Positions 17,042-24,795 of a DNA stretch of 64,000 nt are shown here, in pieces. This DNA comes from Algorimicrobium algoritergicola (GTDB lineage: Bacteria > Bacteroidota > Bacteroidia > Flavobacteriales > Flavobacteriaceae). How positions within the stretch are numbered: the first letter of the stretch is position 1; every line of letters starts with the position of its first letter. Both the position numbers and the translations under genes were made by a program. The notes beneath the pieces are model-generated. The model worked only from the letters and a program-made list of their open reading frames with translations. It did not search any database and was not told the DNA's origin. The DNA lies in assembly GCF_008086165.1 (NCBI RefSeq), contig NZ_VSKL01000001.1, forward strand, positions 868,001 through 932,000, read 5' to 3'.

Positions 17042-17842
17042 TTAGCTTAAATGTTCGCCACCATTCACTTGGATTGTAATGCCATTAATCCATTTGGATT
17101 CTTCTTTGATTAATAAATAAACCACATTGGCAACATCTTCGGGTTTGGTAAGTCTGTGGAATGGATTTCGTTTTATAGTGTATTCTGCTAGTTTTTCACT
17201 GCCAGGAATCATTCGGAAAGATGCCGTGTCTGTCACGCCAGCTTCAATGCAATTGGATTTAATTCCATATTCTGCAAATTCCAATGCTATATTTCTTGAA
17301 ATGGCCTCCAAGGCAACTTTAGCTGCGGAAACAGCGGCATAATTCTTCCAAGCTTTTTTGTTTCCTTCGCTTGTAAAACTGATAATTCTGGCGTCTTCTG
17401 CGAATAAGTTTTTACTAAAAACGTGCTTTGTCCAATCGTATAAACTAAACGCCATATTTTCGAGCGTAATATGAAAATCATCATTTTGAAGTTCTTTATT
17501 TCCGTCAGAAACCATGGGTTTTAAATTTCCTTTTGCAATACTGTGAACCAAGCATTTTACTTTTCCAGATTCTTGAAAATTTTCTTCTAATTTCGTAAGA
17601 ATAATTTCTCTGTTTTCTGGTTTAACAACGTCTTTATTAAAATGAATTAATTTGATGTTATGTAATGAGACGATGGCTTTAAATTCGGATTCAATGCTTT
17701 CCATATCGCTTCGTAAGGCGCGATAAACCAAACATAGATTCATGCCTTCTTTGGCGAGTTTTTTAGCGGTTGCTAATCCCATTCCACTGGAAGCACCCAA
17801 AATGATTGCCCATTCGTTTTTATTTTCAAATTCTCTTACCAT
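17042..17842 (-). CDS. FabI/FabL-like short-chain reductase (probable enoyl-ACP reductase)
   Basis: 266-aa SDR with an N-terminal GASSGMG nucleotide motif (16-22). The catalytic residues are spaced Y168-x6-K175 (NYAAVSAAK), the pattern of FabI/FabL enoyl reductases; ketoreductases have Y-x3-K. The LVHSIAKGN segment also resembles HSIGFAP of FabI. I therefore read it as an NAD(P)H-dependent enoyl-ACP reductase that completes an acyl cycle with the neighbouring ketosynthase and dehydratase. Its start overlaps the type III PKS stop by 7 bp. General annotation tools may call it a 3-oxoacyl reductase. Confidence 0.82.
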   Translation of the reverse strand: MVREFENKNEWAIILGASSGMGLATAKKLAKEGMNLCLVYRALRSDMESIESEFKAIVSLHNIKLIHFNKDVVKPENREIILTKLEENFQESGKVKCLVHSIAKGNLKPMVSDGNKELQNDDFHITLENMAFSLYDWTKHVFSKNLFAEDARIISFTSEGNKKAWKNYAAVSAAKVALEAISRNIALEFAEYGIKSNCIEAGVTDTASFRMIPGSEKLAEYTIKRNPFHRLTKPEDVANVVYLLIKEESKWINGITIQVNGGEHLS

Positions 17843-18888
17843 TTTATTAATAATCTTTGTGCTGTAAAACCAGGCCCAAAACTTAACATCAATCCTATAT
17901 CTCCTTTTTGGGGGTTTTGTTCCATAAACCGCTCAAGAACATAAAGAACTATAGCACTGGACATGTTTCCGTAGTCTTTTAAAACGCCTTTTGTGTTGTC
18001 TATATTTTTTCCTAAAGCACCAAATAATTCTTCAATAGTTTGCACAATTTTCTTGCCGCCTGGATGAAAAATTAGATGATCCACATTTTTAATATCTAAC
18101 CCATTTCGCTCTAAAAAAGGATGAACAATCATAGGGAAATGCGCAGCGATTTTTTCAGGAACTTCTTTATCTAAAACCATTTGAAGTCCGGTGTTTTTCA
18201 ATTCAAAACCCATCATATGTTCCGCATTGTAAAAGTGATACATGGCATCATCTATGATTTTTGGACCTTGTTCATTTTCGTATGACGATAGAATGGTACA
18301 AGCGCATCCATCTCCAAAAATAGCAGCGCTTACAATGTTGACCATTGAATAATCATCAATTTGAAATGTGGAAGTGGGCGATTCTACAGCAATTACCACA
18401 GCGCGTTTATTTGGATTGGCTTTAAGGAAATTATAGGCATAAATCATCCCGGAAATTCCAGCTACGCAACCCATTTCAGTTACTGGAAGTCTAACGATGT
18501 CCTGTTTCATATTCAATTTATTAATTAAATACGCATCTACAGATGGAATCATGATACCTGTGCAACTTACCGTAATAATATAATCAATATCTGTCGCTTT
18601 TAATTTCGCTTTATCTAACGCTTTGGTCAATGCACTTTCTGCGAGTTTTATAGTTTCACGCTTATAAATAGCATTTTTTTCTTCAAAGGATGTTTTCAGA
18701 AACACCTCTTCAGGCTCCATGATTGAGTAGCGTCTATCCACGCCTGCATTTTCGAAAAGCTTAATAACTTTCCGTTGATAGCGTTCCTCTTGACCGTTTA
18801 ACCAAACTTTTAGAAAAGGTATTATTTCTTCAGTAGTTCTGGTATATTTCGGGAGTTGTGTGGCTACAGATGTTATTTTTACGCTCAT
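17836..18888 (-). CDS. Type III polyketide synthase (chalcone/stilbene synthase family)
   Basis: 350 aa from the ATG at 18888, which overlaps the methyltransferase stop as ATGA. The catalytic triad is C141 (EMGCVAG), H275 (FHPGGKK) and N308 (GNMSSA), which separates it from FabH (KAS III). Type III enzymes condense an acyl starter with several malonyl units and cyclise the product to resorcinols, phloroglucinols or pyrones. The surrounding fatty-acyl genes suggest a long-chain starter, hence an alkylresorcinol or alkylpyrone. Product chemistry cannot be read from sequence. Confidence 0.92.
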   Translation of the reverse strand: MSVKITSVATQLPKYTRTTEEIIPFLKVWLNGQEERYQRKVIKLFENAGVDRRYSIMEPEEVFLKTSFEEKNAIYKRETIKLAESALTKALDKAKLKATDIDYIITVSCTGIMIPSVDAYLINKLNMKQDIVRLPVTEMGCVAGISGMIYAYNFLKANPNKRAVVIAVESPTSTFQIDDYSMVNIVSAAIFGDGCACTILSSYENEQGPKIIDDAMYHFYNAEHMMGFELKNTGLQMVLDKEVPEKIAAHFPMIVHPFLERNGLDIKNVDHLIFHPGGKKIVQTIEELFGALGKNIDNTKGVLKDYGNMSSAIVLYVLERFMEQNPQKGDIGLMLSFGPGFTAQRLLIKW

Positions 18889-19592
18889 GATTTTTGTATT
18901 ATCCATTGGTATCTAAATGCCCAATGCCAACTTATGGTACTTTTGTGTTTAATTTCTTTTGAAAATCGTTCTAAATCCTTCCTTTTAAATGCTCTTAAAA
19001 TGGATAACAAACCGTCATTTTTGGTCATATCATTTTTGATACCTAATGTGACTAATTTAAAGAGATAATAGGCTAATCTGTGACGGTGTAAGTCGTTAAC
19101 TAAAATACCCATTTTAGCATTTTTTAGAAGCGTTTGAAGTAAATTTAGTGCAACTTTATCATCAAAGTGATGTAAAAACAAGGTGCACATGGCAATATCA
19201 TAGGTATGTGTTTTAAATTCTTCGGTTAGAATATCTTCTTTTATAAATGCTATTTCTGGATAATTGGTAGCTAATTGGTTGGCATAATCAATGGTCGCTT
19301 GATTGGCATCAACGCCTATTAATTTGAAGGTATAACCATTTTCTCTGCCATAGTCAGCCACTTTTCGCAGCATATCACCACTACCGCAGCCTAAATCAAT
19401 AATGCTTATGGTTTTATCTTTTGGCTGATCTTCTAAAATTTTCTTGAGCCCATTGAGGGTTACCTGATTTCCACCTAATAATTTATTAATGGTCGCCAAT
19501 TGGTCTAGTGCATCAATCAAAACCTCGCCCGATAAATCGAGATCATCCATAATTTCAATGGTATGGCTTCTATATTTGGTGTCTACAAGCAT
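18885..19592 (-). CDS. Class I SAM-dependent methyltransferase of the polyketide operon
   Basis: 235 aa with SAM motif I IIDLGCGSGDML (about 82-93), acidic motif GVDANQATIDYA and LFLHHFDD. It overlaps the flavoprotein gene by 1 base and the type III PKS by 4. Type III PKS operons in other bacteria (for example srsABC of Streptomyces) also pair the synthase with a methyltransferase and a flavoprotein, so methylation of the polyketide is the likely job; O- versus C-methylation is not determinable here. Confidence 0.85.
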   Translation of the reverse strand: MLVDTKYRSHTIEIMDDLDLSGEVLIDALDQLATINKLLGGNQVTLNGLKKILEDQPKDKTISIIDLGCGSGDMLRKVADYGRENGYTFKLIGVDANQATIDYANQLATNYPEIAFIKEDILTEEFKTHTYDIAMCTLFLHHFDDKVALNLLQTLLKNAKMGILVNDLHRHRLAYYLFKLVTLGIKNDMTKNDGLLSILRAFKRKDLERFSKEIKHKSTISWHWAFRYQWIIQKS

Positions 19593-20719
19593 TATAATTC
19601 GGGTTTCATTGGTTTTCCGTGTGTGCTTTTTATGATGCTTGGCAACATAAAGCGGAAGGCTCTTAAAAATACCATAATTATTTCAGAAAAAACACCCTGT
19701 TTGAATAAGCTTGCTATTAAATGTCCAGATCGTAATCTGGCATTAAATTCTTTGTTCCAAATTTGTGTGTATTGTTTTTCTAATTCGGTTCGCGATTTTA
19801 TATTACCAGATTGATAGTTTAGAATTTTTAATGATACCATTTGAGCGGCTCGAATGGCCATACTCATGCCATTTCCTGCCAAAGGGTGAATCATGCCTGC
19901 GCTATCTCCACACATTAAAATATGATTTTCTACAGGTTGCTTGGATGAAAAGGATATTTGACTAATGGATAACGGATTATCAAAAGTCATTTCAAAACTT
20001 TCAAAAACGTTTTTCAAATACGTGTTTTTGCTTAATACGCTCTGCTGAAAATCGTTGATGTTTTTGTGTTTCTTAAACGATTTATAATCGGCTATATAAC
20101 ACACATTTACTAAATCGGTTTCCACTTTTGAAATCCCACAATAACCGCCTTTAAAATTATGCAACGCGACCATGTTTTCTGGAAAGTCACCCTTATAATG
20201 CGCTTTAACACCTAAAAATGGCGTTGGTTTTTGAATAAAGGCACGATTCATATTAATATCTAAATTGGATCGTTTTCCAAAGGCACCAATAACAAATTCT
20301 GCCTTTAATTGTTTTTCTTCATTGGTATAAACCGTAAACTGATTATCCTCAAACTGAATATCCACGACTTTTTCATGTAGAATTTCAGTGCCATATTTTT
20401 TGGCGAGTTTGGATAATTCCCAATCCATGCTGTAACGACTCATGCCAAATCCGCCAAAAGGTAATTTGGTACTGATGGATTGATTTTTAGGTGTACTTAA
20501 TGTAAACTGATTGATTTTTTTAGCGCCAAAAGCGAAAGGATTAAAACCTAAAGCTTGCAAATAGGGAAGGACTTCATTTGAAATATATTCACCACACACT
20601 TTGTGCTTTGGGTATTTATTCTTCTCTATTAGAAGCACCGAAAGTCCCTTTTTTGATAAATGCGCAGCACTCGTTAATCCGGCTAATCCACCACCAACTA
20701 TAATTACATTGTAGGTCAT
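19592..20719 (-). CDS. FAD-dependent oxidoreductase / hydroxylase of the polyketide operon
   Basis: 375 aa from the ATG at 20719 (MTYNVIIVGGGLAGL; GxGxxG FAD motif). A second FAD motif, CGDSAGMIHPLAGNGMSMAI, is typical of group A flavin monooxygenases and geranylgeranyl-reductase-like enzymes. First gene of the eight-gene operon. By analogy with SrsC-type flavoproteins it may hydroxylate the phenolic product, which could then oxidise to a quinone. The frame continues to 20770, but the N-terminal Rossmann strand fixes the start. Confidence 0.85.
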   Translation of the reverse strand: MTYNVIIVGGGLAGLTSAAHLSKKGLSVLLIEKNKYPKHKVCGEYISNEVLPYLQALGFNPFAFGAKKINQFTLSTPKNQSISTKLPFGGFGMSRYSMDWELSKLAKKYGTEILHEKVVDIQFEDNQFTVYTNEEKQLKAEFVIGAFGKRSNLDINMNRAFIQKPTPFLGVKAHYKGDFPENMVALHNFKGGYCGISKVETDLVNVCYIADYKSFKKHKNINDFQQSVLSKNTYLKNVFESFEMTFDNPLSISQISFSSKQPVENHILMCGDSAGMIHPLAGNGMSMAIRAAQMVSLKILNYQSGNIKSRTELEKQYTQIWNKEFNARLRSGHLIASLFKQGVFSEIIMVFLRAFRFMLPSIIKSTHGKPMKPEL

Positions 20720-20987
20720 TATTGGCTGTTTGTTTTTTGTATGCTTTTCTAAAATAGGACATAAATCCAAAAAGCCCTATTATTCTTACGGTAAGATAAA
20801 ATAATTTAAGATAGTGTTGCTTGGTTTTTGATTATTAAATAATCATTCCCATAAATCAGTTTTTTTATTATCTTCATAAATAAAGTTTGTATTTTATGTA
20901 AAGGTTGATGGCTGTTTTTCGTTAAGGTCCTAAAGTAGTTAAATTTGGGTGAAAGTAAAGATTCAGTAGTAAATCTAATTTTTTTCG

Positions 20988-20995
20988 TATATTTG
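20988..20995 (+). promoter_or_regulatory. Predicted promoter of the AbiF leader RNA, -7 box TATATTTG
   Basis: Exact match to TAnnTTTG, with GC directly after it as often seen. It places the transcript start near 21000, immediately before the leader hairpin. No clear -33 element was identified. Confidence 0.55.
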
Positions 20996-20998
20996 CAT

Positions 20999-21058
20999 TA
21001 ACATGCTTACCCCGCTTCCCGTTAAGATCAGCGCGCTCAGGGTAAGCTTTTTACTTTT
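20999..21058 (+). ncRNA. Structured leader RNA upstream of the AbiF-type gene (abiF RNA candidate)
   Basis: GCTTACCC (21005-21012) and GGGTAAGC (21040-21047) form a perfect 8-bp stem enclosing a GC-rich 27-nt interior, followed by TTTTTACTTTT and then the AbiF start codon at 21061. The interior (CGCTTCCCGTTAAGATCAGC and on) is far richer in G+C than the surroundings, as expected for a constrained RNA. A conserved 'abiF RNA' upstream of abiF genes has been described by comparative genomics; the position and size here fit. Whether this sequence matches that model was not tested. Alternatives are a terminator or attenuator in the abiF 5' leader. Confidence 0.55.
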
Positions 21059-21060
21059 CT

Positions 21061-21957
21061 ATGGCTAAAATTCCTTATAATAAGCCAGCTTTAACCTATG
21101 CTGAACAAGTTATTCAATTACAAGACAGAGGTCTTGAAATTCTTAATTTAGATAGGGCTTATCATTTATTAGAAAGTATTAGTTATTATAGACTTAGTGG
21201 TTATTGGTATCCCATGCTTATAGATAAATCAAATCATAAGTTTAAACCGAATTCTACTTTTCAAAGTGCATTCGATATTTATTGTTTTGATAGAAAATTT
21301 AGGATTTTAATTCTTCAAGAATTAGAGAAGATTGAAGTTTCTATAAGAGCCAAAATGATATATGTTCTGTCACATGAATATGGGGCTTTTTGGTATCAGG
21401 ACTCTTCATACTTCAAAAATCATATAAAACATAGTAAAAGTTTAGGAAGCTTACAAAGTGAGTTTAAAAGAAGTGATGAGGAATTCATAGAGGCTTATGC
21501 AGATAAATATTCCGATCCTTTGCCACCAAGTTGGATGATGCTAGAGATTACGTCGTTTGGAACGATGTCGTTTTTATATAGTAATTTAAAAGGAGGGAGA
21601 ACAAAAAGAGTTGTTGCAAATTATTTTGGACTTAATGATAAAACTTTCGTGTCTTGGATGCATAGTATTGTTTACTTAAGAAATGTTTGTGCACATCATT
21701 CTAGATTATGGAATAGAACCATGAGTATTCAGCCAATTAAGCCGCAATCAACATCAAAAAGATGGTTGGAGGATGACAGTGTCAGTAACAAAAAAGTTTA
21801 TTATATATTATCCATGATTTTGTTTTTAATGCAAACAATAAATCCAAAAAACACTATTGTTTCAAGGTTTAAAGCCTTACTTGATGAATATAAATGCATA
21901 GACGTTCGTGCTATGGGATTTCCAGAATCATGGGAGGATGAGCATTTATGGAAGTAA
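21061..21957 (+). CDS. AbiD/AbiF (Abi_2) family HEPN abortive-infection protein
   Basis: 298 aa, all-helical, with the Abi_2 signatures YHLLESISYYRLSGYWYP (about 34-51), FDIYCFDRKFRILILQELEKIE and the C-terminal YLRNVCAHHSRLWNR. The last contains R207-N-x3-H212, the RxxxxH motif of HEPN ribonucleases. Abi_2 proteins act in phage defence by abortive infection. The gene stands alone on the plus strand between two minus-strand housekeeping or biosynthetic genes, directly behind a structured leader RNA, and has no protein antitoxin beside it. That arrangement suggests an RNA-controlled toxin; the mechanism is inference. Confidence 0.88.
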   Translation: MAKIPYNKPALTYAEQVIQLQDRGLEILNLDRAYHLLESISYYRLSGYWYPMLIDKSNHKFKPNSTFQSAFDIYCFDRKFRILILQELEKIEVSIRAKMIYVLSHEYGAFWYQDSSYFKNHIKHSKSLGSLQSEFKRSDEEFIEAYADKYSDPLPPSWMMLEITSFGTMSFLYSNLKGGRTKRVVANYFGLNDKTFVSWMHSIVYLRNVCAHHSRLWNRTMSIQPIKPQSTSKRWLEDDSVSNKKVYYILSMILFLMQTINPKNTIVSRFKALLDEYKCIDVRAMGFPESWEDEHLWK

Positions 21958-21975
21958 TTAATTTGCTGCCAGAAA

Positions 21976-22004
21976 GAATTAATCTGATGTAAAAGTATTA
22001 ATTC
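21976..22004. terminator. AT-rich inverted repeat between abiF-like gene and lplA
   Basis: GAATTAAT (21976-21983) and ATTAATTC (21997-22004) lie between two convergent stop codons. It may serve as a weak bidirectional terminator; no strong T run follows. Confidence 0.35.
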
Positions 22005-22020
22005 GATTTATCATTAAAAT

Positions 22021-23019
22021 TTAATCATTCCCATAAATGAGATTTAAGAAATCAGTCGTTTCTAAATCGCCAAAATATTCTTTAACAGACAGATTTTTTA
22101 ATGCCTTTGTGATTTCAACTTTATCATAAGGCACACCAATAAGTAAGCTTTCAATGTCTGAAACGGGTTTTCTACCAAAGAAATCGCCAAAGACTTTAAA
22201 TTCCGAAATATGGCCCTTTTCAACAAAAATGCGCAAATCAATTTCACCAACAGGAAAACGTTTGTTTTTTTGAATATTAGATTTAGGCGATCGTCCAAAA
22301 TTCCAATCCCATAAATCATATTTCTCGGCTTTCAGTCTATGAACCGCTTGCCATTCCGCTTCCGTTAATTTGTAGGTTTCAAAAGGTTCACTGGCTTCAT
22401 ATAATCCAACGAGTAGCTGATTTTTAAAAGCTTCCATAGATAGGGGTGTTTTTAAAAATTCGCTAATATTAGCCACGCGACTTCTTACCGATTTATGACC
22501 TTTAGATTCTATTTTGCTCATTTTTACTTGAAGCGCTTTTGTCACTTCGCTCATATCTGTATCAAATAAAAGCGTACCATGACTAATCATCCGTTTTCCT
22601 GTAGAAAACTGCGCAGTTCCAGAAATTTTCTTCTCGTTTACCAAAATATCATTTCGGCCTTTTAGTTCAGCAGAAACGCCCATATCATTTAAAACCCGAA
22701 TAACTGGTGCTGTAAATTTTTTAAAGTTGCTAATACTTTTCCCATCATGATTGGTAATAAAACTAAAGTTTAAATTTCCTAAATCATGATAAACGGCTCC
22801 ACCTCCTGAAATACGACGAACCACATGAATGTTTTGTGCATCAATATATTCATGGTTAATTTCTTCCAAGGTATTTTGGTTTCTTCCAATAATAATGGAT
22901 GGCTCGTTGATGTAAAACAGCAAATAATCTGTGGAAGTATCAAAATGCCTTAAGGCATATTCTTCTAAAGCTAGGTTTAGTTTTGGATTGGTGTGGCCTT
23001 CATTGTCTATGAAAATCAT
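22021..23019 (-). CDS. lplA: Lipoate-protein ligase
   Basis: 332 aa. The biotin/lipoate ligase domain carries GRNQNTLEEIN and the lipoate-binding motif RRISGGGAVYHDLGNLNFSF, followed by ISGTAQ and RMISHGTLLF. The C-terminal accessory domain of LplA is present (about 245-332). It activates lipoate with ATP and attaches it to E2 and H proteins. It begins at an ATG 26 bp downstream of a good promoter and stands alone. Confidence 0.93.
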   Translation of the reverse strand: MIFIDNEGHTNPKLNLALEEYALRHFDTSTDYLLFYINEPSIIIGRNQNTLEEINHEYIDAQNIHVVRRISGGGAVYHDLGNLNFSFITNHDGKSISNFKKFTAPVIRVLNDMGVSAELKGRNDILVNEKKISGTAQFSTGKRMISHGTLLFDTDMSEVTKALQVKMSKIESKGHKSVRSRVANISEFLKTPLSMEAFKNQLLVGLYEASEPFETYKLTEAEWQAVHRLKAEKYDLWDWNFGRSPKSNIQKNKRFPVGEIDLRIFVEKGHISEFKVFGDFFGRKPVSDIESLLIGVPYDKVEITKALKNLSVKEYFGDLETTDFLNLIYGND

Positions 23020-23044
23020 AAGGGATGTCTTGTTTGGTAGATAA

Positions 23045-23052
23045 CAAAGATA
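23045..23052 (-). promoter_or_regulatory. Predicted lplA promoter, -7 box TATCTTTG
   Basis: Minus-strand TATCTTTG matches TAnnTTTG exactly and lies 26 bp upstream of the lplA ATG. Confidence 0.5.
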
Positions 23053-23181
23053 GCGAAATTTATAAACGCATAGTTGTTCTAGGAAAGAGCAAAATTTAGC
23101 AATTATTGCAGTATGTAATAAGCTGTTAAAACAGGCTTTTGCTATTGCAAAATCAGGGTTGATATATTAGGATACGTATAG

Positions 23182-23235
23182 AAGTACTTTGGTGAAAAGT
23201 TAATGCGTTTTTACTTTTTTTTTACCACAGTACTT
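23182..23235 (-). repeat. Inverted repeat downstream of the DUF4365 gene
   Basis: AAGTACT-t-TGGT (23182-23193) is inverted as ACCA-c-AGTACTT (23224-23235). It directly follows the DUF4365 gene and merges with the cassette-boundary repeat at 23234. It may be a terminator or a recombination-site arm. Confidence 0.4.
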
Positions 23236-23253
23236 TGTTATATGCTGTTCTAG
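23234..23253. repeat. Cassette-boundary-like repeat, copy 1
   Basis: TTTGTTATATGCTGTTCTAG lies at the 3' end of the DUF4365 gene and includes its TAG stop. It resembles the repeat at 24473-24499 (TGTTTTATATACGTTGTTG and on) in sequence and in position relative to the upstream gene. Confidence 0.4.
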
Positions 23254-24359
23254 GTTAACATTTCTTCCAAATTCTTCGAGAAGTTTTCAGATAAACTATT
23301 GGCTAATTTAAATTCCTCCATAATTTGATTTATTGAGTTTATCATTTTCAGTCTTGCTTTCTTTAAATGAAAATATTCTGTTGGTAATGAGGATACTTCA
23401 TTTCTAAAATGTATCATAGCATCAATTGAGTCTTGTAATTCTGGAATCAAAGAATTTATAGTATCCAAAGTTTCTTGTAATGATTTATAGTTTTGATTTA
23501 GCTCGAAATCTATAAGAGTAAGTTTTTCATAAGCTCTAAATCCTTCTGAAAAATAATCAGCGAAGTCATCAATTCTAACGTTTAGTTTAATTGCTACATT
23601 GTTTAAGTATTCTGCATATGTTTTTATCGTACGAACAAGTCTTTTATCTTTTTTAGTGACTTTCATTCTAGCAAATTCGTTTATTTTTTCAGTTAGCTGA
23701 TTAGTTTCTGTTCCAAGATTTTCTATTATTTCAGTCATGTCATTTAGAATAAATCCTGCTTCATCAATAGATTTAGATTCTTCAATTATTTCGTCAATTT
23801 GTGTTGTTGATATGTCTTGTTTTATAAAAGATTTTATGAAATCGTCTTGAACTTCATTTTTGAGGATTTTTGTGAGTTCTAATTTTGAATCTTTATTTAA
23901 CTCTTTGTCTTTTGGAATGTTTAATTTCCACTGTGTTCCAGTTTTAATTAAAGTATTTTCACTAATTAATTCCCATAATGTTTCTTCGCTTTCTGGCAAA
24001 TGTGCTATTAGTATAATTGGCAGATTTAAATTAGTCCAATAATGATAATGGATTTTAGAAACATAAAGAGTTAAATGAGTTTTGGCATCATGAAAATTCC
24101 CAAGACCAGTTTTAATTTGTGTAGCAAGGAACTGTCCTGTTGGATTACTTTCAATAACTTCTTCCGTAAGTGCATCAATTCCAACATCAACAATAGGTTG
24201 TTCTCGGAATATCCAATTTAATTCTTTTGTGAAAATTAAAGCGGAAACGTAAACTCCTGTTCTATCTGTATTGGTTACTCTCAATTTTTGAATTGCATAT
24301 AACGGTCTTGTATATGAAACGTAGTGCAGAAAATAAGCAGTTTCGTTTCGGTTAAACAC
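23250..24359 (-). CDS. DUF4365 domain protein with long C-terminal coiled-coil
   Basis: The N-terminal part (about 35-165) matches DUF4365, a PD-(D/E)xK-like fold: LNWIFREQPIVDVGIDALTEE supplies D58 and D62, and the core QxK is Q81-I-K83 (ATQIKTG), followed by YHYWTNLNLPIILIAH. The C-terminal 200 residues are charged, helical and probably coiled-coil. DUF4365 domains are frequent in defence islands and mobile genes; nuclease activity is plausible but unproven. It sits in an accessory stretch between repeat copies. No partner gene was recognised. Confidence 0.7.
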   Translation of the reverse strand: MFNRNETAYFLHYVSYTRPLYAIQKLRVTNTDRTGVYVSALIFTKELNWIFREQPIVDVGIDALTEEVIESNPTGQFLATQIKTGLGNFHDAKTHLTLYVSKIHYHYWTNLNLPIILIAHLPESEETLWELISENTLIKTGTQWKLNIPKDKELNKDSKLELTKILKNEVQDDFIKSFIKQDISTTQIDEIIEESKSIDEAGFILNDMTEIIENLGTETNQLTEKINEFARMKVTKKDKRLVRTIKTYAEYLNNVAIKLNVRIDDFADYFSEGFRAYEKLTLIDFELNQNYKSLQETLDTINSLIPELQDSIDAMIHFRNEVSSLPTEYFHLKKARLKMINSINQIMEEFKLANSLSENFSKNLEEMLT

Positions 24360-24472
24360 AAGCCAAATTTTTAAATTTTTCTAATTATCTTTCTTTTACC
24401 GATTAGCCAAATTTAAAAATTTGGCGAACTAGCAAAAATGCCCGAACCTTCGTGTTAGCAAAGTCTCGCACT

Positions 24473-24499
24473 ATGTTTTATATACGTTGTTGCCAGTAG
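24473..24499. repeat. Cassette-boundary-like repeat, copy 2
   Basis: Includes TATACGTTGTTGCCAGTAG (24481-24499). In reverse orientation it matches the repeat in front of the GIY-YIG-like gene (25380-25401), so the pair brackets that gene as imperfect inverted repeats; it also resembles the 23234-23253 copy. Confidence 0.5.
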
Positions 24500-24740
24500 T
24501 TTTTTTCGCGATATGCCAAAAAATGTTCTTTGAAAAGTGAGGTTGAGAACTATTTCTCTCAAATAGGGCAAACTAAAATCTATTCTCATTCAAAGTTAGA
24601 ATATGCCCTAATGAGTCATTAAATATTAGTTAAGAACTAACATAGCGAACTGTGTGGCGTAAATTAAAACTTTTACAAGTTGATACACCTTTTGCGATAC
24701 AGTCACTCGCAAGCTTATTTTTATTTCCATTTTTATATGA

Positions 24741-24794
24741 ATTTAAAAAGTTAACTCACAATTTCAAAGAACACACAAATTTAACTTTTTAAAT
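24741..24794 (-). terminator. Inverted repeat directly after the GIY-YIG-like gene
   Basis: ATTTAAAAAGTTAA (24741-24754) pairs perfectly with TTAACTTTTTAAAT (24781-24794), starting 2 bp after the stop codon of the minus-strand gene. Probably a terminator, although no strong T run follows on the minus strand. Confidence 0.45.
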
Positions 24795-24795
24795 C

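Larger units (their letters stand above)
24360..24795. other. 436-bp non-coding stretch with several hairpins
   Basis: No convincing ORF is present. It holds GCCAAATTT-aa-AAATTTGGC (24406-24425), a boundary-type repeat (24473-24499), CTATTT/AAATAG (24550-24566), a compound hairpin AGGGCA...ATTCT...AGAAT...TGCCCT (24565-24609) and a 14-bp inverted repeat (24741-24794). Such hairpin density between two accessory genes suggests recombination sites, terminators or small structured RNA. Confidence 0.5.

Noticed and set aside
17836-18888. FabH (KAS III) of fatty-acid synthesis
   Set aside because: The Cys-His-Asn context (EMGCVAG, FHPGGKK, GNMSSA) and clustering with a methyltransferase and flavoprotein are those of type III PKS.
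20988-21957. A CRISPR-Cas locus, suggested by the HEPN protein beside a structured RNA
   Set aside because: There is no repeat-spacer array and no cas1/cas2 or interference gene; the protein is a 298-aa Abi_2 family member, far too short for Cas13.
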